A stretch of DNA of 64,000 bases from Saccharicrinis sp050296935 (GTDB lineage Bacteria; Bacteroidota; Bacteroidia; Bacteroidales; Marinilabiliaceae). Positions 16,132-24,426 of the stretch are shown one piece after another (position 1 is the first letter of the stretch; each line of letters begins with the position of its first letter). The stretch spans positions 84,129 through 148,128 of the forward strand of contig JBNKRV010000248.1 of assembly GCA_050296935.1 (NCBI GenBank), in the 5' to 3' direction. A program made the translations under genes and the position numbers. The notes beneath the pieces were generated by a model, which worked only from the letters and a program-made list of their open reading frames with translations, did no database searches and was not told the origin of the DNA.

Positions 16132-17265
16132 TTAATAAATATGTATATCGTCAGATTCTATTTCTTCCTGATCTATTTTCCGGTTGTTGATGGCTCTCCA
16201 GGCATACCAGATATAGGCCAGAACAAACGGTATCATTAATGACACATAACTCATTGCTGTTAAAGTAAAATGACTTGAACTTGCATTTTCGATGGTTAAT
16301 GAGCTTTGCAGACTACTTAAGGAAGGGTAAAAAGCGGTATGATTATATCCTGCCAACAGAAACAACATCAGAACTGTAATAACAGTTCCGGGACCAGCAA
16401 ACCAAATAGATTTGGAACCTCCTTTTAAGTAGCCACTAATAATACCATATAAAACTAAAACAACTCCAGCTAAAAATACTGCAGCAACCACAGGCATTTC
16501 AATTAGGTTTATAAAGTATTTATTGGATTGTATAAATACTTCTTTGGTTTCAGGATTCACAGCAAAACCATCCCTTAGCATTAACCAGATTGTAAATGTC
16601 AGAAATAATACTACAAATGGAATACCATTGACCAGAAGTTGTTTTTTAGCTCTCTCCATAATATTTTCCTGATCAACAGCATTCATAAAATAGAGGATTG
16701 CTAAAACACGAGCTAAAAAGAATACGGTTAATCCCAAAGATAAATTATGCAGATTCAAAGCTGCTTCTAATCCATGATAAACATTGTCCCATTTCGATTG
16801 ATTGTATTCATTTATCGAAAAATTAGCACCGGTAAAAAGGGTGGCTACAGCTGTTCCGATAAAAACAGTTCCAATTAATCCGTTAATAAACAAGAATGCT
16901 TCATAGGTTTTAGATCCATAAACATTGCCTGGTCTATTCCTGAACTCATACGCAACGGCTTGAATAACAAAGGCAAATAAAATGATCATCCAAACCCAGT
17001 AGGCACCTCCAAAGCTTGTACTGTAAAACAATGGAAATGAAGCAAAAAAGGCTCCCCCAAAGGTAACCAAAGTAGTAAAAGTAAATTCCCATTTTCGCCC
17101 AAGGGCATTTACTAACATGGTTTTTTCATCTTTTGTTTTTCCCATGGTTGATATTAAAGTCTGACCTCCTTGAACAAACATTAAAAAAACCAGTATGGCT
17201 CCTAATAAGGATACCAGAAACCACCAATAGTGTTGTAATGCGATATGTGATAAACTCTCGAACAT
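16132..17265 (-). CDS. cydB: cytochrome bd oxidase subunit II
   Basis: The protein has 377 residues and eight to nine membrane helices, beginning MFESLSHIALQHYWWFLVSL and containing the family phrases for CydB such as PLFYSTSFGGAYWVWMIIL and EFRNRPGN. The length matches CydB of E. coli (379). The start overlaps the cydA stop by one base (TGATG), so translation is probably coupled. With CydA it forms the high-affinity quinol oxidase. Confidence 0.95.
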   Translation of the reverse strand: MFESLSHIALQHYWWFLVSLLGAILVFLMFVQGGQTLISTMGKTKDEKTMLVNALGRKWEFTFTTLVTFGGAFFASFPLFYSTSFGGAYWVWMIILFAFVIQAVAYEFRNRPGNVYGSKTYEAFLFINGLIGTVFIGTAVATLFTGANFSINEYNQSKWDNVYHGLEAALNLHNLSLGLTVFFLARVLAILYFMNAVDQENIMERAKKQLLVNGIPFVVLFLTFTIWLMLRDGFAVNPETKEVFIQSNKYFINLIEMPVVAAVFLAGVVLVLYGIISGYLKGGSKSIWFAGPGTVITVLMLFLLAGYNHTAFYPSLSSLQSSLTIENASSSHFTLTAMSYVSLMIPFVLAYIWYAWRAINNRKIDQEEIESDDIHIY

Positions 17266-18863
17266 CAGATTTTCCCTCCTGTTTTTTTAGGTCCTATTTT
17301 AATTTGTTTAGTCATGATTTTGATTTCAGCAATCAATAATGCAGTAAACGTAAAGGCAAACAACCAAAACGTAATCATTACAGATCCGGTATCTATCTGC
17401 GAAACGGCTTTTGAAGTTGTCATCAGATCCTGAATCACCCAGGGCTGGCGACCTACTTCAGCAACTATCCAGCCGGCTTGTGAGGCGATATATACCAGTG
17501 GAATCGTCCATACAGCTGTCCACAACACATAAGTTTTTTCTTCGATGGTATTTTTATATAACAACCATAAAATTACCATAAACAACAGTAAAAAATGGCC
17601 GCCCAGAATCACCATAATATGAAATGCATAAAAGGTAAGTGATATGGGTGGAATCATGGTAAATGCATTTTTTTCCAACTGCAACGCATCCTCCGAATAA
17701 TAAGATCCATATCCAAAATATTTAAAATAATCATCCATCCATTGCTCATCATCAAACCTGGCACGCAATTCAGCTAAATCCGAAGAATTTTCTTTTTTAG
17801 CCTTTTTATATGCTATCAGAGTTTGCTGAGCTTCATATCCTCTCAATATCTTTTCCTTATATCCCATTATATTATGCTTTGCATTACCCAGAATCAAGTC
17901 TTTAATTCCGGCAACAAAAGCGTCTACCTTTAAAAAGGCCATGTACGACAACATATTGGGAATTTCTATTTTTACACGAAAATCCTCTTTTGTTGTTTTT
18001 TCCATTGAATCATCATGAGGATCACCGAGTAAACCTATAGCAATCAGAGGAGCGTTAGTCTGACCCTCATAAAGCGCCTCCATAGCAGCAAACTTCATCG
18101 GTTGTGTCTGTGCCATCTCCCTTGCTGAGCTATCTCCGGTAGCGGTCAACATTACTGATGCAATAAATCCAAAGGTTGCTGCAACCACCATGCTCCTTTT
18201 GGCAAATTGAATTTCTCGTTTCTTCAGGATATACCAGGCACTCACCCCTACTACAAAAATAGCTGCCAGCACAAAACCTGAAGTAGAGGTATGTAAGAAC
18301 TTTGTTACTGCTGTGGGCGAAAGAAAAACATCCCAGAAATTAACCATCTCGTTCCGGGCTGTTTCAGGGTTAAATTTCATACCTACAGGATCTTGCATCC
18401 AGGCATTGGCTACCAAAATCCATACAGCCGACAGATTAGCACCTATGGCCGTAAGCCAGGTTGAGGTAAGATGAAACCTTTTGCTTACTTTTCCCCAGCC
18501 AAAGAACATAACGGCTATAAAAGTACTTTCAAGAAAAAAGGCCATTATACCTTCAATGGCAAGAGGCGCTCCAAATATATCTCCTACAAACCAGGAATAA
18601 TTACTCCAGTTGGTTCCAAACTCAAACTCAAGTATTATTCCGGTAGCAACACCGATGGCAAAGTTAATTCCAAATAGTTTCATCCAGTATTTGGTAATTC
18701 TTTTCCATTCCGGGTTTCCGGTTTTCACATAGATACTTTCCATAAAGGCTACAATAAAGCCTAATCCCAATGTTAACGGGACAAAGATCCAATGATACAT
18801 GGCCGTAAGTGCAAATTGTGCTCTCGACCAATCCACTAGTGTAACATCAATAGCTTCAAACAT
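17265..18863 (-). CDS. cydA: cytochrome bd oxidase subunit I
   Basis: The 532-residue protein shows all haem ligands: His in MYHWIFVPLTLG, His in KFLHTSTSGFVLA and Met in FHIMVILGG, plus the diagnostic GRQPWV. The quinol-binding loop between helices six and seven carries a charged insert (about 310-400, KKAKKENSSDLAELRARFDD). It begins directly after the DUF4492 stop codon (TAA then ATG) and overlaps cydB by one base, giving a tight operon. Confidence 0.96.
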   Translation of the reverse strand: MFEAIDVTLVDWSRAQFALTAMYHWIFVPLTLGLGFIVAFMESIYVKTGNPEWKRITKYWMKLFGINFAIGVATGIILEFEFGTNWSNYSWFVGDIFGAPLAIEGIMAFFLESTFIAVMFFGWGKVSKRFHLTSTWLTAIGANLSAVWILVANAWMQDPVGMKFNPETARNEMVNFWDVFLSPTAVTKFLHTSTSGFVLAAIFVVGVSAWYILKKREIQFAKRSMVVAATFGFIASVMLTATGDSSAREMAQTQPMKFAAMEALYEGQTNAPLIAIGLLGDPHDDSMEKTTKEDFRVKIEIPNMLSYMAFLKVDAFVAGIKDLILGNAKHNIMGYKEKILRGYEAQQTLIAYKKAKKENSSDLAELRARFDDEQWMDDYFKYFGYGSYYSEDALQLEKNAFTMIPPISLTFYAFHIMVILGGHFLLLFMVILWLLYKNTIEEKTYVLWTAVWTIPLVYIASQAGWIVAEVGRQPWVIQDLMTTSKAVSQIDTGSVMITFWLFAFTFTALLIAEIKIMTKQIKIGPKKTGGKI

Positions 18864-19079
18864 TTAATTAGTGTGTTTAGGTATTATTAATTGTTCAATA
18901 ACATGATTAGCCCTCTCCTCATCCGTGGAGAAGTCTTTTTTTAGTTTATTCTGAAAAAAAAAGAGTTTAAAGATAAAGAATATTATAAAGAGTTTTAAGA
19001 GTATAACAAACCATACTGATCTGGCCCAATCGGGTAGATTCTTAAATCCATCTATATAAAAATCTATTATTTTTTTCAT
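18864..19079 (-). CDS. DUF4492 small membrane protein of the cyd operon
   Basis: The 71-residue protein begins MKKIIDFYIDGFKNLPDWAR and has one helix (VWFVILLKLFIIFFIFKLFF), matching DUF4492, a family found in front of cydA in many Bacteroidetes. Its stop codon abuts the cydA start codon. A role in assembly or stability of cytochrome bd is likely from context, but no function is established that I know of. Confidence 0.85.
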   Translation of the reverse strand: MKKIIDFYIDGFKNLPDWARSVWFVILLKLFIIFFIFKLFFFQNKLKKDFSTDEERANHVIEQLIIPKHTN

Positions 19080-19263
19080 CTTATTACTGATTCAATACCC
19101 AAATAACAACAAAAAATACCAATGGTTGAAAGGAATAACAAAAATTAAAGTTATTTTTCTGCAATTGAATATCTTATCCTAATCAAAGATACTGGATTGC
19201 TTTCTTACTAATCCGATGGAGTAATTGAAAATCTGCGTTTTAATGCCGATAAAATTCAGAATA

Positions 19264-19420
19264 TTAACCTGAGTTCGATATAAAATTAAAGGCTCAAATC
19301 GCTTATAAATATTGAGTTTCAAGGAATGTTTGCGAAAGCAAGCGGGCTATGGTAAGCAAATATGACGCAGAAAATCGGTATTTATAAGTGAAATTCATAG
19401 CTTTTCAGTAAATAATCGAT
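19264..19420 (-). repeat. repeat R1, copy B (one end lost)
   Basis: The sequence from AACCTGAGTTCGATATAAAA at 19266 onward matches the reverse complement of copy A nearly base for base to about 19412. The far inverted end is missing, so the copy is truncated or decayed. It lies between the start of the cyd operon and the cold-shock terminator. Confidence 0.8.
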
Positions 19421-19435
19421 TATTAATTCTCAAAA

Positions 19436-19471
19436 AAAAGCACAAAAAAAGCCGGGATAGTTTATCCCGGC
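19436..19471 (-). terminator. terminator of the cold-shock gene
   Basis: A perfect 9-bp GC-rich stem (GCCGGGATA at 19451-19459, complement at 19463-19471) with a three-base loop is followed on the minus strand by TTTTTTTGTGC and more T. It lies 24 bases after the stop codon. Confidence 0.88.
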
Positions 19472-19495
19472 CAAATCAGTTCAATGAATAATATA

Positions 19496-19687
19496 TTATA
19501 TTACTCTTACATTTACTGCGTTCATACCTTTTCTACCTTCTTTAAGGTCGAATTCTACTTGATCATCCTCGCGGATTTCATCAATTAAACCTGTAACGTG
19601 TACGAAATACTCTGTACCTGTTCCTTCTTCTTTAATGAAACCAAAACCTTTTGATTCATTAAAAAACTTTACTGTTCCTTTGCTCAT
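19496..19687 (-). CDS. cold-shock domain protein
   Basis: The 63-residue protein starting MSKGTVKFFNESKGFGFIKE carries both RNA-binding motifs, KGFGFI (RNP1) and YFVHVTGL (RNP2; FVH is standard), and has the usual CspA length. It binds single-stranded RNA and DNA. The start at 19687 is chosen because the family begins at this Met. It stands alone, with its own promoter and terminator, between repeats. Confidence 0.93.
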   Translation of the reverse strand: MSKGTVKFFNESKGFGFIKEEGTGTEYFVHVTGLIDEIREDDQVEFDLKEGRKGMNAVNVRVI

Positions 19688-19714
19688 TGTAATAATAAAA
19701 AAATAATTTGGTGT

Positions 19715-19722
19715 CAAAGGTA
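19715..19722 (-). promoter_or_regulatory. -7 box of the cold-shock promoter
   Basis: On the minus strand TACCTTTG matches the Bacteroidetes -7 consensus TAnnTTTG exactly, 28 bases before the start codon. No clear TTG -33 element is seen at the usual distance. Confidence 0.45.
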
Positions 19723-19928
19723 ATTTAATAATTTACTTTAAAACTATTTAAAGCCACTTATTTTTAAATAATTTAAAATTTAACATTCAGGTAATAATAG
19801 TCCAATGGACGATTATTTACTTTCCCTGTTTTGAAACATGTCAATTTGTATCTGAAATCAGGACAGGGTTACTTCTGAATCACTATGATTGCAACATCAT
19901 TTCTTTGAAAATTCTTACAATACCAGAT

Positions 19929-20068
19929 GTCAGCAAGTAAACTCCATTTTTTTTTAGTTACTCCTGCTCTCAGAATGATCATTTACGGCAGTAAACTCAC
20001 ATTTTCCGGGCTTCGAAAGCCTCAGAAATGAAGCTTTCTTATCGGCCTCTTGAGTTTTCGTGCAAGTA
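19929..20068 (-). repeat. repeat R2, copy 1
   Basis: The reverse complement of this stretch matches 40587-40748 over about 140 bases, with identical blocks such as GATAAGAAAGCTTCATTTCT and CCGTAAATGATCATT. It abuts the left inverted end of R1 copy C. It has no open frame. Confidence 0.8.
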
Positions 20069-20326
20069 ACCTGAGTTCGATTAAAATTTTAGAATTCAGA
20101 TTGACATAAAAGGCTGATATACAAGGTGAATTTTGCAGGGCTAGCTCGATAAATTTAACGAAGTAGATCAGTTTTTTATGCAAAGCATGAGAGTTTCCGC
20201 TTATAAACAGCGATCTTCTTCCTGAAAATTATTCAAAATAGCCCGCTATTCTTTCATAATTTTCAGTTGAATCTCACTTTTTATAGGCGGTCTGAATCCA
20301 AAATTTTATGTCGAACTCAGGTTAGT
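20066..20326 (+). repeat. repeat R1, copy C (longer subtype)
   Basis: The element has the same inverted ends as copy A (ACCTGAGTTCGAT at 20069 and its complement ending at 20322), again flanked by TA. The right half follows copy A with changes (CTTATAAACAGCGATCTTCT, ATAGCCCGCTAT), while the left half is a different sequence of about 110 bases. It is therefore a second subtype sharing ends and one half. Confidence 0.8.
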
Positions 20327-20340
20327 ACTACCTGGTGCCT

Positions 20341-20463
20341 GTCTATAAAGTGGGGTGTCTGGAGTATAAAGTTTAAATACAAGGCGTGTGAAAAACTCAA
20401 ACCGCAGTAGACAAGCGTATATGCGGATTTTGAGCAACAACGCAGTTGTTGGACTTTATAGAC
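20341..20463. repeat. 123-bp element with 11-bp inverted ends
   Basis: GTCTATAAAGT at 20341-20351 is exactly repeated in inverted form at 20453-20463. Within it AACCGCAGTAGACAAGCG and GCAACAACGCAGTTGTTG form smaller hairpins. Only one copy is seen in the window, 15 bases after R1 copy C. Confidence 0.6.
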
Positions 20464-20493
20464 TAACATTACCTAAACGCAACTTAAATCGAA

Positions 20494-22449
20494 CTACAGT
20501 TCTTGTAAAACTAAGACTACCTTATTAAAATCAGCTGCAGCATTAATAACGTTTTCAAAACCTTCAAATTCCTCATCTTTAACAAAGATATTCCGGTAAT
20601 ACTCATTAACAACTATTTTGTACTGATCCCCCTCGTAAGTATAATCCGACTCAAAACCAAAAACATCTCCTTCAACAATATTTAACCGGCCAACTTCCGG
20701 GTTAGCAATTTTATACCCTTCCGGAACATGAAAAACAATTTCCCGATAGTATTTTCTGTTCCAGTCATTTTCTCCTTTTGATTTACGATTCTCTTCAAAA
20801 TACATTTCCGTTTGCGGACCAATACTCTCACCTATACTCACAAGTAACTTATTACCTGCATTTTCAAGAAATGCATCCGTTTTCAAGTCTGAATAAATGA
20901 TAAACTCAGCATCTTTAAGAGCTGCAGTAGTACTAGTCTCTTTCACTTCCAAGGTTTTAAATACCGGATCAGGAGCTTTTGTCTGGGTAATTTGTTTAAG
21001 CATATTTTGCTTTTGCTCAGTATCCATCATCTCGTAAAATTTGTTTAAATACCCTCCGCTTAAACCTTTCATCCCTCTTTCTGTTTTAACCCGCGTAGTA
21101 TTTTCATCAATATCTACAGTAATATCAATAATCATATTATCGTAGTTATCTTTATCAGAGGTGGCTTTAATGTATTTTATTTTACCAATTGCAGATTCAA
21201 AATCTCCGATTTTTACCGGAACAATAAATAATCCATCGGTTGCAGTTAGTTCTCCATTTACAGTTCCCAGCCTGTAAGCCATGTTTGATGGATCCAGATA
21301 GGTATCCAGATCCGGGAAATAAATCAGGTATTCATCCAGATAATTCCAGCTTTGAAATTCACCATCAAATTTAATTACACTTCTATCGGAAGTTAAAACC
21401 AATTCGTGATCTATACCAATTTTTTTAAACAGATTCGCATAAACTTTAATGATTCCTCTATCACCGGTTATCTTATTTTCTAATACAAAGTTTAAATCGG
21501 AAAATTCAGGAATATTATACTTTTCAACATAGATATTGGCTTTTACAAAATCCTCCACGTTCTTGATTATATCAAGTTCGGTGGTTCCTTTCACTTGTAC
21601 AAAATCCATCCATTTATTCATTACTTTATCGTCCACATCCAGATACATGGATTCGTAAACTCTGATAGCGGCATCATCCCAGGTTAAACGCGGTGCATAA
21701 CCATATACTTTATTAAAAGCCAATCGATATTCTATTCGTTCTTTACGAGGTAATACATAGGAGAATTTTTCTTCTTTAATTGGCTCAATATTATTCTTAA
21801 TACACTTAAACCTGTTTCGTTCATCTTCTAATACAGTGTGTTCTGCATTTGGAAAACCGTTGTATCCTTTAACATCGTAAATAAGATTTTTTGGTGATAC
21901 TATTTCAAAGGAAGCATGTTGCAAAGGAAATTCAAACTGAAAAACAGCCCGCCCAAAATTATTTCCATACATTCTTCTCTCCACATAATATTCAACATCA
22001 TCTCCTTTTTCAATTCCATCTATTGCAAATATCTTATAGCTTTTACCACTATCCTCATCTTTTACTTCTTTAATATTGTTTTTATCAAACTCCACCGACT
22101 CACCATTTGGTTTTATTGTACGAGCTTTAATATCAATAACTTCAATAACATCATTCAGGCTGAGTGATATTTTATTAAACTGATTGATGGCTTCATCATT
22201 ATTAAGTCTGAATTTTTTATGCAAGGTATGAATCATCTGTAATTCACCATCATCGCCATACATGTACTCATATTTTTCGTTTAAAAATATACCCACTACA
22301 TTTTCATTTTCATTGCCTTCCAGCAACTCAGAAAAAACTGGTTTGGCGGTCCAAATGGCATTTTCATTTTGAGCTTTTACCGAAATCGCACAAACAAAAA
22401 TGAATAGCAGGGTTATCGTTTTCAGGATAATTATATCTGGTTGTTTCAT
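20494..22449 (-). CDS. DUF3857 transglutaminase-like protein, catalytic Cys absent
   Basis: The 651-residue exported protein has a signal peptide ending near SVKAQNENA, an N-terminal DUF3857 beta domain, a central transglutaminase-like region and a C-terminal beta region. Where the neighbour has GDCKGMSS, this protein reads GDRGIIKV, so the catalytic Cys is replaced, and the His motif is also degraded. The Asp region remains as DTYLDPSNM. It is likely a non-enzymatic partner of the next protein. The gap to the upstream gene is 23 bases, so they are probably co-transcribed. Confidence 0.82.
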   Translation of the reverse strand: MKQPDIIILKTITLLFIFVCAISVKAQNENAIWTAKPVFSELLEGNENENVVGIFLNEKYEYMYGDDGELQMIHTLHKKFRLNNDEAINQFNKISLSLNDVIEVIDIKARTIKPNGESVEFDKNNIKEVKDEDSGKSYKIFAIDGIEKGDDVEYYVERRMYGNNFGRAVFQFEFPLQHASFEIVSPKNLIYDVKGYNGFPNAEHTVLEDERNRFKCIKNNIEPIKEEKFSYVLPRKERIEYRLAFNKVYGYAPRLTWDDAAIRVYESMYLDVDDKVMNKWMDFVQVKGTTELDIIKNVEDFVKANIYVEKYNIPEFSDLNFVLENKITGDRGIIKVYANLFKKIGIDHELVLTSDRSVIKFDGEFQSWNYLDEYLIYFPDLDTYLDPSNMAYRLGTVNGELTATDGLFIVPVKIGDFESAIGKIKYIKATSDKDNYDNMIIDITVDIDENTTRVKTERGMKGLSGGYLNKFYEMMDTEQKQNMLKQITQTKAPDPVFKTLEVKETSTTAALKDAEFIIYSDLKTDAFLENAGNKLLVSIGESIGPQTEMYFEENRKSKGENDWNRKYYREIVFHVPEGYKIANPEVGRLNIVEGDVFGFESDYTYEGDQYKIVVNEYYRNIFVKDEEFEGFENVINAAADFNKVVLVLQEL

Positions 22450-22472
22450 GGTTCACTTTTTAATGTTGGTCT

Positions 22473-24422
22473 TTAAAGATTTTTTACGGTTTTTTTCCTA
22501 AGTACCAGAGTATTTCTATAATTACGATTGAGTGACTTAACCATTTTATTCCACATATAAATCTGGTCGTCAAGCAATACAAAGAAATTAAAAATCAATT
22601 CCTTTTCCAGAATCACATAATCTCCTTGTTGTTTGTATTGAATAGAATACCCAAAATTCTCACTATTGAAACTTCCGTTTTCAGGTATGTAAGTTACCTC
22701 ATACCCTTCAGGAATACGTAGCCTGGTCACAAATTTCTCTGTACAATAAAAATCATTCTGCATTGGATTAATGGTTCCGGTGGTATCAATGGTCATATTC
22801 TGATAGGATTTATCCAGATTCAGATTCAGATAAATCTCATCACCTACGTTTTTATAATAATCACTAATTTCAAAATTATACTGCACTCTCGCAGGTACTT
22901 CATAGGTAAAAAGATCCTGGGCATGCTGGGCAGTAACTTTAAACGTATTGTTACCCCTGGAGAAAATCCTTGAAAAGGTTTTATCGTATTTTTCAGGTTT
23001 AACTCCATCCATGGTGTAAGCCAATTCAACTTTATTAAATCCCGTATAAGTAACCAATGCATCTCCCATCACTTTCCCATCCATCATTTCAACGGTTACA
23101 GAATCTGTAACAACACTATAACTAGCTGGCGATATCGGTATTTTAAATAACTGGAAATCATTTTTCCCCTTTCCGACCATCACTTCTTTACCCTGAATAT
23201 GATAAGGGAAGACTCCATAATCCAGATATTTGAATGTTCCGTCGAGTATCGTCAATGAATCATTCACAATGCGGGCTGCCACCATGTGGTTATCTACCGA
23301 AGGGAGAGGAAGTTCTTCATAAGTATATGGAATACTCCGGGTTCCGACCCAGGCATAATAGGTGGGCAGGCCTGCTATATCCATCATGGTCTTAATCAGA
23401 CTCGACATTCCCTTGCAATCGCCAAATCGTTTTTGTACCACATCTGAGGCTGCTGACGGAATAAAACCCGAATATCCATGTTCATAGGCTACATACTTGA
23501 TATTTTTATGAACCCAATAATATATGGCTCTGGCTTTATCTGCATCGGAAAGTCCCTTTGTAATGGTTTCAACGGTCTGCTTTAAGGCTTCTGATTTTTC
23601 CTTATTTACATCAGATACAAAATCATAATAGTAACTGTACAGTAATTCCGGAGTGCCAAAATAGGATTCTTTTGCACCATTGATGTTTGTACTTTTAATA
23701 TAAAAAGTCACATGTGGACTGTAATGGCTGATAGAATAGTTATTTCCGACTCCATATTGAAATGGCTTAACATCTTTCACCTCCCATTCGAAATAATTGT
23801 ATTTGCCTTTTTTGTACTGTGTAAACTTGATTCCTTTACCTTCAGTATTAAAAAGTTTATACCCCAGCTTAACATCGCGATGCACTTTTGCTACTACTTT
23901 TACCTTGGCCACAGGTATGTACGACTGAAAAAAGGAACTTCTAAGAAATCTGGGATTCTTATAGTTGATAGTATATTTCAAGTGTGTAACAGCACCCTTT
24001 TTAACCGAAGGGTAAGCAAATTGCAATGTTTTTGAATCATCATAAAATATGCTTCTATCAGAGTTACCTGCTTCCTGAAACTGCTCTACTTTTATTTTAT
24101 CGTACCCCTTTCCATTGGGAACAAGAGTGTAAGCTTCCTTATCAGATATAGTGGTAAAACCGCTAAAATAAATAACATCTTTAGTATGTGCTTTTGAATT
24201 TTCATTAAGCAATTGAACGTCTCTTTCATTGGTTTGCGACACCAGAAGAGAATCTCCCTTCACATCAATGGTATAATTGTATTGCAGATTAGTAACAACA
24301 GCACTGTAATCTTTATACTTTTGAACCAGATCAAGAGCTGAGGCATTTTGGAAGACAAACACTCCAAGTACCACTGTTAATCCATAATTCTTTAATAAAT
24401 GCAGAAAGTATCTTATCATCAT
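22473..24422 (-). CDS. DUF3857 and transglutaminase domain protein
   Basis: The 649-residue protein (start at 24422, four bases after the upstream gene's stop) has a signal peptide, DUF3857, then a transglutaminase core with the full triad: Cys336 in GDCKGMSSL, His in DNHMVAAR and Asp in LDGTFKYLD. The C-terminal third is a beta domain typical of these proteins. It is expected to act in the periplasm or outer envelope on proteins or peptides. A start at 24458 would overlap the upstream gene by 32 bases. Substrate unknown. Confidence 0.85.
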   Translation of the reverse strand: MMIRYFLHLLKNYGLTVVLGVFVFQNASALDLVQKYKDYSAVVTNLQYNYTIDVKGDSLLVSQTNERDVQLLNENSKAHTKDVIYFSGFTTISDKEAYTLVPNGKGYDKIKVEQFQEAGNSDRSIFYDDSKTLQFAYPSVKKGAVTHLKYTINYKNPRFLRSSFFQSYIPVAKVKVVAKVHRDVKLGYKLFNTEGKGIKFTQYKKGKYNYFEWEVKDVKPFQYGVGNNYSISHYSPHVTFYIKSTNINGAKESYFGTPELLYSYYYDFVSDVNKEKSEALKQTVETITKGLSDADKARAIYYWVHKNIKYVAYEHGYSGFIPSAASDVVQKRFGDCKGMSSLIKTMMDIAGLPTYYAWVGTRSIPYTYEELPLPSVDNHMVAARIVNDSLTILDGTFKYLDYGVFPYHIQGKEVMVGKGKNDFQLFKIPISPASYSVVTDSVTVEMMDGKVMGDALVTYTGFNKVELAYTMDGVKPEKYDKTFSRIFSRGNNTFKVTAQHAQDLFTYEVPARVQYNFEISDYYKNVGDEIYLNLNLDKSYQNMTIDTTGTINPMQNDFYCTEKFVTRLRIPEGYEVTYIPENGSFNSENFGYSIQYKQQGDYVILEKELIFNFFVLLDDQIYMWNKMVKSLNRNYRNTLVLRKKTVKNL

Positions 24423-24426
24423 CTTT

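Larger units (their letters stand above)
19718..20493. other. 776-base gap filled with repeats
   Basis: After about 210 bases that hold the cold-shock promoter, this gap is occupied by three adjoining non-coding elements: R2 copy 1 (19929-20068), R1 copy C (20066-20326) and a 123-bp element with its own inverted ends (20341-20463). No coding frame is credible. Confidence 0.65.
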
